A stretch of 64,000 bases of DNA, taken from contig CAKSEC010000009.1 in the NCBI GenBank assembly GCA_934446355.1, positions 40,844-104,843 on the forward strand. Reading direction: 5' to 3'. The notes beneath the pieces are model-generated. The model had not been told where the DNA came from and did not search any database. It worked only from the letters and a program-made list of their open reading frames with translations. Of this stretch, positions 8,569 to 15,841 are shown piece after piece. A program made the translations under genes and the position numbers. The first letter of the stretch is position 1. The number at the start of each line of letters is the position of its first letter. Source of the stretch: an uncultured Oscillospiraceae bacterium. GTDB taxonomy: Bacteria; Bacillota; Clostridia; Oscillospirales; Ruminococcaceae.

Positions 8569-9515
8569 CAGCTGAAATATACCAGCTCGCTTGCGGCGGG
8601 CTCCGTCGGCTTTATCTCAGCGGCTGCAAGCACGGGACCCTCGCCCTTATATGCAGACTGCTTCTCTGAGATTATCTTTCCGGTGACCTCTACCCAGTCG
8701 CCGTTTACGAATTTGCCCTCATCAGGGGACTTCACCAGTATCCCGACCACCTGAATATCGTCTGCACAGCAGGTCATGGCACGGCGTGAGATAACGAAAT
8801 ACCCCTTGGGTACGTTGCTTGCACGGAACACCATGCCGCGCACACGCACATTCCTGCCAAGGTAACGCTCGGTGCTGCTCATTACGTCGATATACCACAG
8901 TCCGAAATCGTCGTGGATAATGTCGATGGGATCGGCGTTCAGGTCGTAGGGCATTTCGTCGTCGCCCTGAAATCCCTGCTCGATAGTGCCGTCTGTGTAT
9001 TCAAACATCATGTCTATCTTGGGATTGAGCGCCTTTATGCTGCGGCGCAGCGTCTTTTTATCGACTGCGTTCTTTTCGCAGCGGTTGAACACGACTATAT
9101 CAGCGACCGAGAAATTATCCGACAGAAGCTGGCGCATATTGTTCATATACACCTGATACTTGGAATGGTCAACGAACATGAATATCTGGTAGAATATCCA
9201 GTCCTTCGGGGCTTTCTGCGCCATTGTGCGCAGGCTCCACATTCCGTTGTATTCAAGCATTATCTGGGTCGGTCTGTGTTTTTTAACGAGAACGGAAAGA
9301 CTCTGTTCGTTGAAATCCTCCTCGTTCTCGATAAATTCCACCTCGGCTTTTGCAGCCTTGAGGATATCCGGTGCGTACTCCACCTCGCCCTCCTCGCAGG
9401 CGATTATCAGCGTGCGCTGACCTCTGGAAAACTGCTTATCGTTTATCGTGTCGAGAATGAACGAAGTCTTGCCGCTCTCCAGAAAGCCGGTTATCATATA
9501 TACCGGAAGTTCCAT
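8568..9515 (-). CDS. COG0523 (CobW-like) GTPase fused to a YcgQ/TIGR03943-like domain
   Basis: The N-terminal ~190 residues form a CobW/COG0523 G3E GTPase: Walker A (GFLESGKT at about residues 9-16) and NRCEKN in the NKxD position. The usual CxCC metal site is absent; ACEEGEVEY occupies that stretch. After an acidic linker the C-terminal ~110 residues (RYLGRNVRVRG, YFVISRRAMTCCADD, VGILVK) match the conserved C-terminal domain of YcgQ/TIGR03943 proteins, which normally partner a YcgR permease. No such permease gene is nearby. The ATG at 9515 is preferred over GTG 9524 for its AAAGGA spacing. The role is probably metal delivery; the substrate is unknown. Confidence 0.82.
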   Translation of the reverse strand: MELPVYMITGFLESGKTSFILDTINDKQFSRGQRTLIIACEEGEVEYAPDILKAAKAEVEFIENEEDFNEQSLSVLVKKHRPTQIMLEYNGMWSLRTMAQKAPKDWIFYQIFMFVDHSKYQVYMNNMRQLLSDNFSVADIVVFNRCEKNAVDKKTLRRSIKALNPKIDMMFEYTDGTIEQGFQGDDEMPYDLNADPIDIIHDDFGLWYIDVMSSTERYLGRNVRVRGMVFRASNVPKGYFVISRRAMTCCADDIQVVGILVKSPDEGKFVNGDWVEVTGKIISEKQSAYKGEGPVLAAAEIKPTEPAASELVYFS

Positions 9516-9599
9516 GAATATCACATTCCTTTCGATACGCGGACGCTGCCAGCCGCACCGCCGGCGCAGCTGACAGATACGTCACGGCTCACGCAAAAA

Positions 9600-10796
9600 T
9601 CAAACTCCAAAGAGCTTCTTTATCTTTTCTTCCTCAAGCTTTGCGCCTATCACGCACATTCTGCCGGTAACGTCTGCAGGACCGGTGCGCACTTCGTATT
9701 CCTCAGGCACAAAGTCGAAGTGATACCACACGCCGTCCTCGCCTGCAACGATACCCTTTGCACGCAGAACTGAGCCGTATTCCTCGCCGGAAAGCTGTGA
9801 CAGCGCATTTTCAAGCTCTGCCTTTGTGAACTTCTTCGCAGTTTCAACGCCGAAGTTGCTGAATACCTCATCGGCGTCGTGACCGTGGTGATGATGGTGA
9901 TGTCCGCAGCCGCATTCCTCGTCGTGGTCGTGATGGTGGTGTTCGTGCTCATCGTCATCGTGGTCATGATGGCAGCATTCGCCGTCATGGTGGTGGTGCT
10001 CATGCTCCTCGTCCTCATCGTGATGGTGGCAGCACTCGCCGTCGTGATGATGGTGCTCATGCTCCTCATCTTCATCATGATGATGGTGATGTTCGTGCTC
10101 GTCCTCATCATGGTGATGTTCATGTTCGTCGTCATGGTGATGGTGAGAATGTCCGCATACAGGGCAGATGTCCTCGTCCTTGAGCAGTTCCTCTGCGAAT
10201 GTGTTCTTTATCTCCATTGCTTCAAGTATCTGCTTGCCGTTGATGTCGTCCCACGGAGTGGTGACAATGGTTGCGTGCTCGTTAAGCTGGCGTATCATTG
10301 CAAGAGCCTCTGCAAGCTTGTCCTCAGAAAGCTTCTGCGAACGGCTGAGGATTATCGTCTTGGCGGTTTCGACCTGATTCTTGTAGAATTCGCCGAAATT
10401 CTTCATATACATCTTGATCTTCGTTGCGTCAACAACGGTGGTGTAGGTGTTCAGCACTATCTCGTCGCTGTGGATATCCATTACTGCACGCAGTACGTCG
10501 GACAGCTTGCCTACGCCGGACGGCTCGATAAGGATACGGTCGGGGTGGAACTGCTCAAGCACCTGCGCCAGAGCCTTGCCGAAATCACCAACCAGCGAGC
10601 AGCAAATGCAGCCCTGATTCATTTCGGTGACCTGAATGCCGGCGTCCTTCATGAAGCCGCCGTCAATGCCTATCTCGCCAAATTCGTTCTCGATGAGCAC
10701 AAGCTTTTTGCCTGCATATGCTTCTTTAAGAAGCTTCTTTATGAGCGTTGTTTTTCCTGCTCCGAGAAATCCGGAAAAAACATCTATCTTTGTCAT
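9600..10796 (-). CDS. COG0523 metal-chaperone GTPase with long His-rich insert
   Basis: A 398-residue CobW/YciC/ZNG1-type GTPase. Walker A (GFLGAGKT) is at residues 9-16, the metal-binding GCICC at 62-66, the switch Glu in IEPSGVG, and a CobW C-terminal domain (VLRAKGIVAGEDGVWYHFD) closes the protein. Between the two domains, about residues 213-304, is a block made almost only of His, Asp, Glu and Cys, with an HEHHHHDGECC unit repeated. Such tracts bind or store Zn, Ni or Co. The ATG at 10796 follows AGAGGGT and is preferred to the in-frame ATG at 10850, which lies inside the promoter region. It heads the leftward operon. Confidence 0.92.
   Translation of the reverse strand: MTKIDVFSGFLGAGKTTLIKKLLKEAYAGKKLVLIENEFGEIGIDGGFMKDAGIQVTEMNQGCICCSLVGDFGKALAQVLEQFHPDRILIEPSGVGKLSDVLRAVMDIHSDEIVLNTYTTVVDATKIKMYMKNFGEFYKNQVETAKTIILSRSQKLSEDKLAEALAMIRQLNEHATIVTTPWDDINGKQILEAMEIKNTFAEELLKDEDICPVCGHSHHHHDDEHEHHHDEDEHEHHHHHDEDEEHEHHHHDGECCHHHDEDEEHEHHHHDGECCHHDHDDDEHEHHHHDHDEECGCGHHHHHHGHDADEVFSNFGVETAKKFTKAELENALSQLSGEEYGSVLRAKGIVAGEDGVWYHFDFVPEEYEVRTGPADVTGRMCVIGAKLEEEKIKKLFGV
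9883..10158 (-). repeat. His/Asp/Glu codon repeat tract inside the COG0523 gene
   Basis: A low-complexity DNA stretch of imperfect repeats encodes the metal-binding tract, including a near-duplicated unit encoding DEDEEHEHHHHDGECC. It stays in frame throughout. The opposite strand is also open here only because of this composition. Confidence 0.85.
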
Positions 10797-10822
10797 AGTT
10801 GATACCCTCTTTCTTAAAATAC

Positions 10823-10842
10823 AGCGCCTGTGAACAGGGGCT
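10823..10842. promoter_or_regulatory. 20-bp near-perfect palindrome just after the COG0523 promoter
   Basis: AGCGCCTGTGAACAGGGGCT is an inverted repeat with a single mismatch, located about +5 to +24 relative to the predicted start of transcription of the His-rich GTPase gene. That is a typical place for a metal-responsive repressor operator, or it may form a short 5' leader hairpin. The regulator is not identified. Confidence 0.55.
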
Positions 10843-10853
10843 CCTAACATATT

Positions 10854-10882
10854 ATTTTAACACAATTCTGCTAATAAGTCAA
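10854..10882 (-). promoter_or_regulatory. Sigma-A promoter of the COG0523-mtnA operon
   Basis: On the minus strand TTGACT, a 17-bp spacer and TAAAAT precede the palindrome and the GTPase gene. Confidence 0.75.
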
Positions 10883-10932
10883 GTGCTGATATATGCTCGT
10901 CAGCTGTTTTTATTGCGCTTTCACCCGACACC

Positions 10933-10961
10933 TTGACAAATGCGGAAAGATAGTGTATAAT
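10933..10961 (+). promoter_or_regulatory. Consensus sigma-A promoter of the flavodoxin gene pair
   Basis: TTGACA, exactly 17 bp, then TATAAT. Both hexamers are perfect consensus. It is divergent from the COG0523 promoter. Confidence 0.85.
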
Positions 10962-11033
10962 AAGAATCAAGTGTTACACAACAAGCGATTCACAACAACC
11001 GTTTCTTATTGATTTACTGAAAGGAGCAATTCT

Positions 11034-11712
11034 ATGAAGATACTAGTACTTAACGGCTCGCCAAAGCGTGACAAGAGCGACACGATGCACATGACCACCG
11101 CTTTTCTGGAGGGCATGAGCGAGAAATGCGACACGGAAATCGAAACGATACACGTGATAGACAAGCATATCGAATATTGCAGGGGCTGCTTTGCCTGTAA
11201 GATGAACGGCGGAAACTGCATACATAACGACGATATGAAGGACCTGCTGCATAAGATACTCGCAAGCGATGTCCTGATATTCAGCTTCCCGCTGTACTGC
11301 TACGGTATGCCAGAACCTTATCGACAGGACAATGCCGCTGTCCTCAATGGCAATGCGGGAGGTAAACGGCAGGTACGAGCACGTAGGTCAGGCCGATTTC
11401 TCGCACCTGGAATATGTCATGATGTGCGGCTGCGGCTTCCCGAACGCTGCGCACAATTTCGAGCCGATGGTAATGCAGTTCAAGCAGATGTTCCCGAATA
11501 ACCACACCATAATCACGATACCTGAAAGCCCCATGTTCAGCGCTCCCGAAGCCGCACCGGTGACTGTCCCCCGCTTGGAACTCGTGAAAAAGGCTGGTCA
11601 GGAGTACGCCGTGAACGCGTCGGTAAGCGATGAACTTCTGGCTCAGCTGCGCACACCGATGATACCTGAGGACGTGTACGCCAGAATAGCAAACGGAGAG
11701 CAGCAGATATGA
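11034..11712 (+). pseudogene. Flavodoxin-fold NAD(P)H oxidoreductase, frameshifted
   Basis: The first ~92 codons encode an FMN-reductase/flavodoxin-like start (KILVLNGSPKRDKSDT, RGCFACK, DVLIFSFPLYCYGMP). After GMP (about 11310) the frame changes: the expected continuation (LIDRTMPLSSMAM..., GCGFPNA) is read in another frame, open to 11712. Compared with the family, a few residues between GMP and LIDRT are also missing, so a small deletion rather than a single-base slip is likely. As read, translation would run into 55 unrelated residues and stop at 11501. It could be a real lesion or an assembly error. The 3' end overlaps the next flavodoxin gene by 4 bp, as expected of an intact operon. Confidence 0.82.
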
Positions 11713-12155
11713 ACACCATCATTCTATATGCTTCCCACCATCATGGAAACACAAAAAGGCTTGTGGACGCCATCGCCGAGCAATTCAGCGCCACCTCAGC
11801 AGACATTGAGGATCAGGGGCTGCCGGACGTGTCTTCGTACGACTGCATAGGCTTTGCAAGCGGGATAGAGTTCGGCAAATTCTACGAATCGGTCGTAAAC
11901 GCAGCGAAGCTTCTCATGTGTGAGGGAAAAAGCGTGTTCTTCCTGTTCACCTGCGGTCAGGTGAAAAAGACTCTCGACAAGGAACTGAGGGCACTCGCTC
12001 AGGAGCGAGGCTGCAGAGTACTCGGTTCATTCGGCTGCAGAGGATACGACACCTACGGTCCGTGGAAGCTTGTTGGCGGCATAAATAAAAGCCACCCGAA
12101 TCAGCAGGACATAGCGAATGCTATCGCTTTTTACCGCTCTATTGACGGGAAATAA
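11709..12155 (+). CDS. Flavodoxin
   Basis: A 148-residue flavodoxin-fold protein. The phosphate-binding loop of the FMN site is near the N-terminus (YASHHHGNTKRL), followed by DCIGFASGIEFGKFY and a C-terminal half typical of the Flavodoxin_5-like group. It probably carries electrons for a reductase. The start overlaps the frameshifted oxidoreductase by 4 bp, so the two form one transcript. Partner enzymes are not evident. Confidence 0.85.
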   Translation: MNTIILYASHHHGNTKRLVDAIAEQFSATSADIEDQGLPDVSSYDCIGFASGIEFGKFYESVVNAAKLLMCEGKSVFFLFTCGQVKKTLDKELRALAQERGCRVLGSFGCRGYDTYGPWKLVGGINKSHPNQQDIANAIAFYRSIDGK

Positions 12156-12170
12156 GGATTATTATACGTA

Positions 12171-12208
12171 AAAAAGGCAGCGCCGTAATTAGGTGCTGCC
12201 ATTTTTTG
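12171..12208. terminator. Bidirectional terminator
   Basis: Arms GGCAGCGCC (12176-12184) and GGTGCTGCC (12192-12200, one G-T pair) are followed by ATTTTTT and preceded by a run of A. It closes the rightward flavodoxin operon and the leftward DUF368 gene. Confidence 0.85.
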
Positions 12209-12217
12209 CATTCCGTT

Positions 12218-13093
12218 TTATGCCGCTGCAGATTCATCAGTCTTTCCAAGCTTCTCAACAAGAACCGAGGTAAGCACCCCGAACAGCAGGCACACAAAGC
12301 CGTAACCTGTGCGAAGGTCAAAGCCGAAACCGTCCGGCAGTATCGCATAGACCGAACCGACTACAAGTCCCATTATTGCGCTGTACATCATCAGCTTGTA
12401 TTTCTTTATAAGCGTAGAAATAAGCTTAGCGCCGAGAATAACGCCGAGTATCACGCCAACAGCGACCGGCACGATAACATAGAAATTCAGCGAACTGAGG
12501 TGTATCGACGAAATGACCGTCTGGTACACGCCAAGAAGCAGCATTACGAACGAGCCGCTCAGTCCCGGAATTATCATTGCGACTGCGGCGACAAATGCGC
12601 ATACAAGGAACTTTACCGTGGTCAGAGGGTCGAAACCAGTTATCTGCTCTGCAGTCTGCACAACGCCGGACTGCTCCATCATGTTGTTCATGACGGTGAG
12701 CCCTATTACTGCAGCTATAGCAAGAATAAACGGAACTGCGCACATCGGCTTTACCTTTCCGGCTGTTTCAGACGTTCCCATGCGGTATATCATCGGTATA
12801 CTGCCGACTATCAGCCCGATAAAGTACATATTCGTCTGCACGCCGAACCGCTCAAACAGGAACGATATTACCGACGCAAAGCCGAGTATTCCGACACCTG
12901 CGCCTATTCCCACGAATATCAGGAAAACAATATTCTTGATTATCGCCTTTACGCCGGAAATGGCTTCGGTGAGCTGGTCGTATATTCCGAATACCACCAG
13001 CATAGTGCCGCCGGATACGCCCGGAATTACGTTTGCAATGCCGAACACCATTCCGCAAATTATCAGCTTTATATAATACAGTGCCTTTTTCAT
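12218..13093 (-). CDS. DUF368 membrane protein (undecaprenyl-phosphate transporter family)
   Basis: A 291-residue polytopic membrane protein with the DUF368 signature near the N-terminus (GIANVIPGVSGGTM) and a second, inverted-repeat-like copy (AMIIPGLSGSFVMLLLG). About eight hydrophobic segments are visible. Members of this family (PopT) have been shown to recycle undecaprenyl phosphate across the membrane for cell-wall synthesis; function here is by family. The start is 12 bp after the stop of the upstream degenerate P-type ATPase, so the two genes are very likely cotranscribed. Confidence 0.93.
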   Translation of the reverse strand: MKKALYYIKLIICGMVFGIANVIPGVSGGTMLVVFGIYDQLTEAISGVKAIIKNIVFLIFVGIGAGVGILGFASVISFLFERFGVQTNMYFIGLIVGSIPMIYRMGTSETAGKVKPMCAVPFILAIAAVIGLTVMNNMMEQSGVVQTAEQITGFDPLTTVKFLVCAFVAAVAMIIPGLSGSFVMLLLGVYQTVISSIHLSSLNFYVIVPVAVGVILGVILGAKLISTLIKKYKLMMYSAIMGLVVGSVYAILPDGFGFDLRTGYGFVCLLFGVLTSVLVEKLGKTDESAAA

Positions 13094-13104
13094 ATTTTTC
13101 TCCG

Positions 13105-15561
13105 TTAGTCAAATTTGGTTATCGAGCGAACTATAACGTAGCCAAGCGGCGGGATAACGCCCGTAACTATCGAAATAAATGTTGCCAGCATATCAATGCC
13201 GGTCAGACCGAACACCGAGTTGATACCCGGAATAAACACCAGCAGCAGCGATACCACGGCAGGCGCAAGCACTCCGAAAAGCGCAGGCTTTCCGCCGGCG
13301 GCAAGTCCCGAAAACGGATTGCCGGCAGACAGGTTTATGAACGTGAACAGCGTCGTACAGAAACCAAGCGAAATTAGCGAGCAGCTTCGTGCGAAATCCA
13401 CGTTCGAGCCGTTGTACATGAACATATACGAAGCAATGGAAACTGCGCCGCACAGCACGCCGACGATACTCGCAAGCATGATGAAACGGTGGTTTATCGT
13501 GCGGTTCGCAATGAACTCAGAAGCAGGCATTTTTCCCTGACGGTCGGTGCGGTTGTTAAGTCCCGCAAGAGCAGCCACAGGCAAAATGAACATAGTCAGC
13601 ACCGCAACAAGAGCCGGATTCAGCATAAGCTGTGCGTCACCGAACAGATTCAGCGCATTCAGCAGGATAAGCGCCAGATAGCCGGAAATCATGACCGAGC
13701 AGGCACGCTTGATATTTCTGTGTACCTGCCTTGCTGAAGCTATCATGTCAGCAATAGCGGAGAAATTGTCGTCGTGCATTATCACGTCGGCGGCTTCGTA
13801 TGCGCTTCCGGTGGTATTCTCGGCGATGGTTATGCCGATATCCGCCTTTTCTATCGCTTCGGCGTCCTCGGCGCGTGTGGCGGTCATTGCGACTATCTCG
13901 CCCTTTTTGCGCAGCTGCTCAATAATGAACAGCTTCTGCTCCGGAGTGACCCTTGCGTAGATATCTGCGTCAAGTTCAAGTTCGCTGCCGTATTTCACGG
14001 ATTCTGAAATGCTGCGGCCGGTGACCGCTTTTCCTGACAGACCTATCATTCTGCCGGTCGCAGAGGCTGCTTCCGCATTGTCCTCGGTGAACATCACCAC
14101 ACGCACTCCCGCACGCTGGCAGGTCTTTACCGCCGCAGGCACTGAATCACGCATGGGCGCGGAGAATGCTGCAAATCCAACGAATGTGTATGCAAAGCCG
14201 GCTGTTTCGTCGCAGTCGCGCTCGTCTGCGTCTGCGCAGGCGACCGCCATTACCTGCCAGCCGTGCGAATAGAACTCTTTTTTCATCTTCTGGGCGACAT
14301 AAAGTTCCTCGCCCCTGAATTTGCACAGCGGAAGTATCTGCTCAGGCGTACCCTTTATGCAGTAAAGCCGTGAGCCGCTGACCTCCCACAGTGCGCCGCT
14401 CATAAATTCGTTGCTGTCAGGTATGCGCTCTATAAAGCGGTATTTGTCGTATACCTCGTTTATCTTTTCATCGAAGAATGCAGCCCTTACCATCAGCGCA
14501 CGCTCCGCTTCGTCAGTGGTATTCGGGTCGCACGCAAGCGCAGCTATCTTGAACATCAGTTCTTCACTGGGGGTGTATATCGTCTGTACCTCCAGCCTGC
14601 TTCTGGAAACTGCGCCCTCTTTTTCAACACAGAGCACGGTCATCGAGTTGAGCCGCTCTATGTCCGACAGGGACTTCACAAGTGCGCTCTTTTCGGTCAT
14701 TTCGGCGGCGCAGCGTGTGTAGTACACCCTGATTATCGTATCAAGACCGACCGGCAGGAAGCACAGACCGAGCGTGATACCGCGCATTGCAGCCTCGAAC
14801 ACGTTGTTCCCGTACAGTATCCATGCGACCATGGAAATGAGCGCAGTCACTGCAGCGACCGCCGAGCACAGCGGCAGCAGCTTCTGAATTATACGCTCCA
14901 TGGTGGTGTAGTAGCCGTGCTTCTGCGGGGCTTCACCGATGCGGTGGTAATACTTCGTATCAACGCCGGTGGCGCTTACCTTGCACACGGCGACGCCGGT
15001 AAGTATCTTCGTGCCGCTGTAGACAAAGGTCGGCTTTAACTCAGACTTTGAGATACCGCCCGCATATTTCGCAGCCGGCTTATTTGAGCCGGTGAACACG
15101 CTTTCATCAACCGTCAGGTCGCGACTCTCCTGAATTAGGGCGTCGGCGGGTACGCACTCGCCCGCCTGCACGACGATAAGGTCCTCAGGGACTATGTACT
15201 GCTTTTCGATAAGCTCCAGCTTACCGCTGCGAATAACGCGGAACTTCATCGCCGTGGACTCCTGAATCCTGTGAAGTCCCTCGTCCGACGAACGTCCGAG
15301 CCAGATACTCAAAATGCAGTATGCGATATCCAGCAGGATTATCACTGCGCCGGTCACGATACCCGTGCTGAAAAAGCTGAGCACACCCGCAATGAACATC
15401 AGCAGAACAGCGGGCGAAAGTATCACCCTGCCGGGGTCGAAGCTTTCACGCTGAGTTTCTTTTTTTGTATATATATTCAGACCGTACAGTTCGGTGTTTC
15501 GTTCTATTTCCTTATCGTTCAGTCCGAAGTAATCCTCTTTGAAGTTAAAAAACTGCGCCAT
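13105..15561 (-). CDS. Degenerate P-type ATPase (predicted pseudo-pump)
   Basis: An intact 818-residue protein with the full P2-type layout: N-terminal cation-ATPase segment, TM1-2, actuator domain, TM3-4, P/N domains and a C-terminal membrane bundle. Each catalytic motif is altered. The actuator TGES reads TGSN (157-160). The TM4 PEGLP reads PVGLD (270-274). The phosphorylation site DKTGT reads EKEGA (313-317), with Glu replacing the phospho-Asp. TGDN reads TEDN, and GDGVND reads ATRAED (561-566). Flanking family residues (LTVDES, KGTPE, KADIGI, EAADVIM, DDNF) are retained. The ATG at 15561 follows AAGGAAG. It cannot cycle as a normal pump; a scaffold, sensor or flippase-regulator role is possible. 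It is cotranscribed with DUF368. Confidence 0.9.
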   Translation of the reverse strand: MAQFFNFKEDYFGLNDKEIERNTELYGLNIYTKKETQRESFDPGRVILSPAVLLMFIAGVLSFFSTGIVTGAVIILLDIAYCILSIWLGRSSDEGLHRIQESTAMKFRVIRSGKLELIEKQYIVPEDLIVVQAGECVPADALIQESRDLTVDESVFTGSNKPAAKYAGGISKSELKPTFVYSGTKILTGVAVCKVSATGVDTKYYHRIGEAPQKHGYYTTMERIIQKLLPLCSAVAAVTALISMVAWILYGNNVFEAAMRGITLGLCFLPVGLDTIIRVYYTRCAAEMTEKSALVKSLSDIERLNSMTVLCVEKEGAVSRSRLEVQTIYTPSEELMFKIAALACDPNTTDEAERALMVRAAFFDEKINEVYDKYRFIERIPDSNEFMSGALWEVSGSRLYCIKGTPEQILPLCKFRGEELYVAQKMKKEFYSHGWQVMAVACADADERDCDETAGFAYTFVGFAAFSAPMRDSVPAAVKTCQRAGVRVVMFTEDNAEAASATGRMIGLSGKAVTGRSISESVKYGSELELDADIYARVTPEQKLFIIEQLRKKGEIVAMTATRAEDAEAIEKADIGITIAENTTGSAYEAADVIMHDDNFSAIADMIASARQVHRNIKRACSVMISGYLALILLNALNLFGDAQLMLNPALVAVLTMFILPVAALAGLNNRTDRQGKMPASEFIANRTINHRFIMLASIVGVLCGAVSIASYMFMYNGSNVDFARSCSLISLGFCTTLFTFINLSAGNPFSGLAAGGKPALFGVLAPAVVSLLLVFIPGINSVFGLTGIDMLATFISIVTGVIPPLGYVIVRSITKFD

Positions 15562-15723
15562 CTGCACACTTCCTTTATATTCTGAAATGACTTTTGGGCA
15601 CGCCGATGGACAATGCGAAAACTCACCGCCGACCCCTCGCACAGCATTCCTGTATCTGGGCGGCAGTCCCAACAATATTCGACATTCTTTTTTCGCTTAC
15701 AAATCCAACGTTTCCCTTTTACT

Positions 15724-15752
15724 ATTTTCGCACATTTCAGTGAAAAAATCAA
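15724..15752 (-). promoter_or_regulatory. Possible sigma-A promoter of the degenerate P-type ATPase gene
   Basis: TTGATT, a 17-bp spacer and GAAAAT on the minus strand. The -10 box is weak, and a long (~160 nt) leader would result. Confidence 0.35.
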
Positions 15753-15797
15753 GTAGTTTTTACTGTTGTAACAAATTTTTCATGATTTTTTGCGCAA

Positions 15798-15831
15798 AAA
15801 AACGAAAAAAGGGCAGCTTAATCACTGCCCT
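15798..15831 (-). terminator. Terminator of the EAL-domain gene
   Basis: On the minus strand AGGGCAG, an 8-base loop, CTGCCCT and then TTTTTTCGTTTTTTT form a textbook intrinsic terminator just after the stop at 15842. Confidence 0.9.
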
Positions 15832-15841
15832 CTTAACCTTA

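Noticed and set aside
9879..10802. A 307-residue open frame on the plus strand, opposite the His-rich GTPase gene
   Set aside because: It is open only because His/Asp/Glu codons read as Met/Val/Leu codons on the other strand; the minus-strand protein has clear family motifs and a promoter.
10797..10860. Cobalamin or other riboswitch before the CobW-like gene
   Set aside because: The leader is about 50 nt with one short palindrome; no B12-box text or multi-stem structure is visible.
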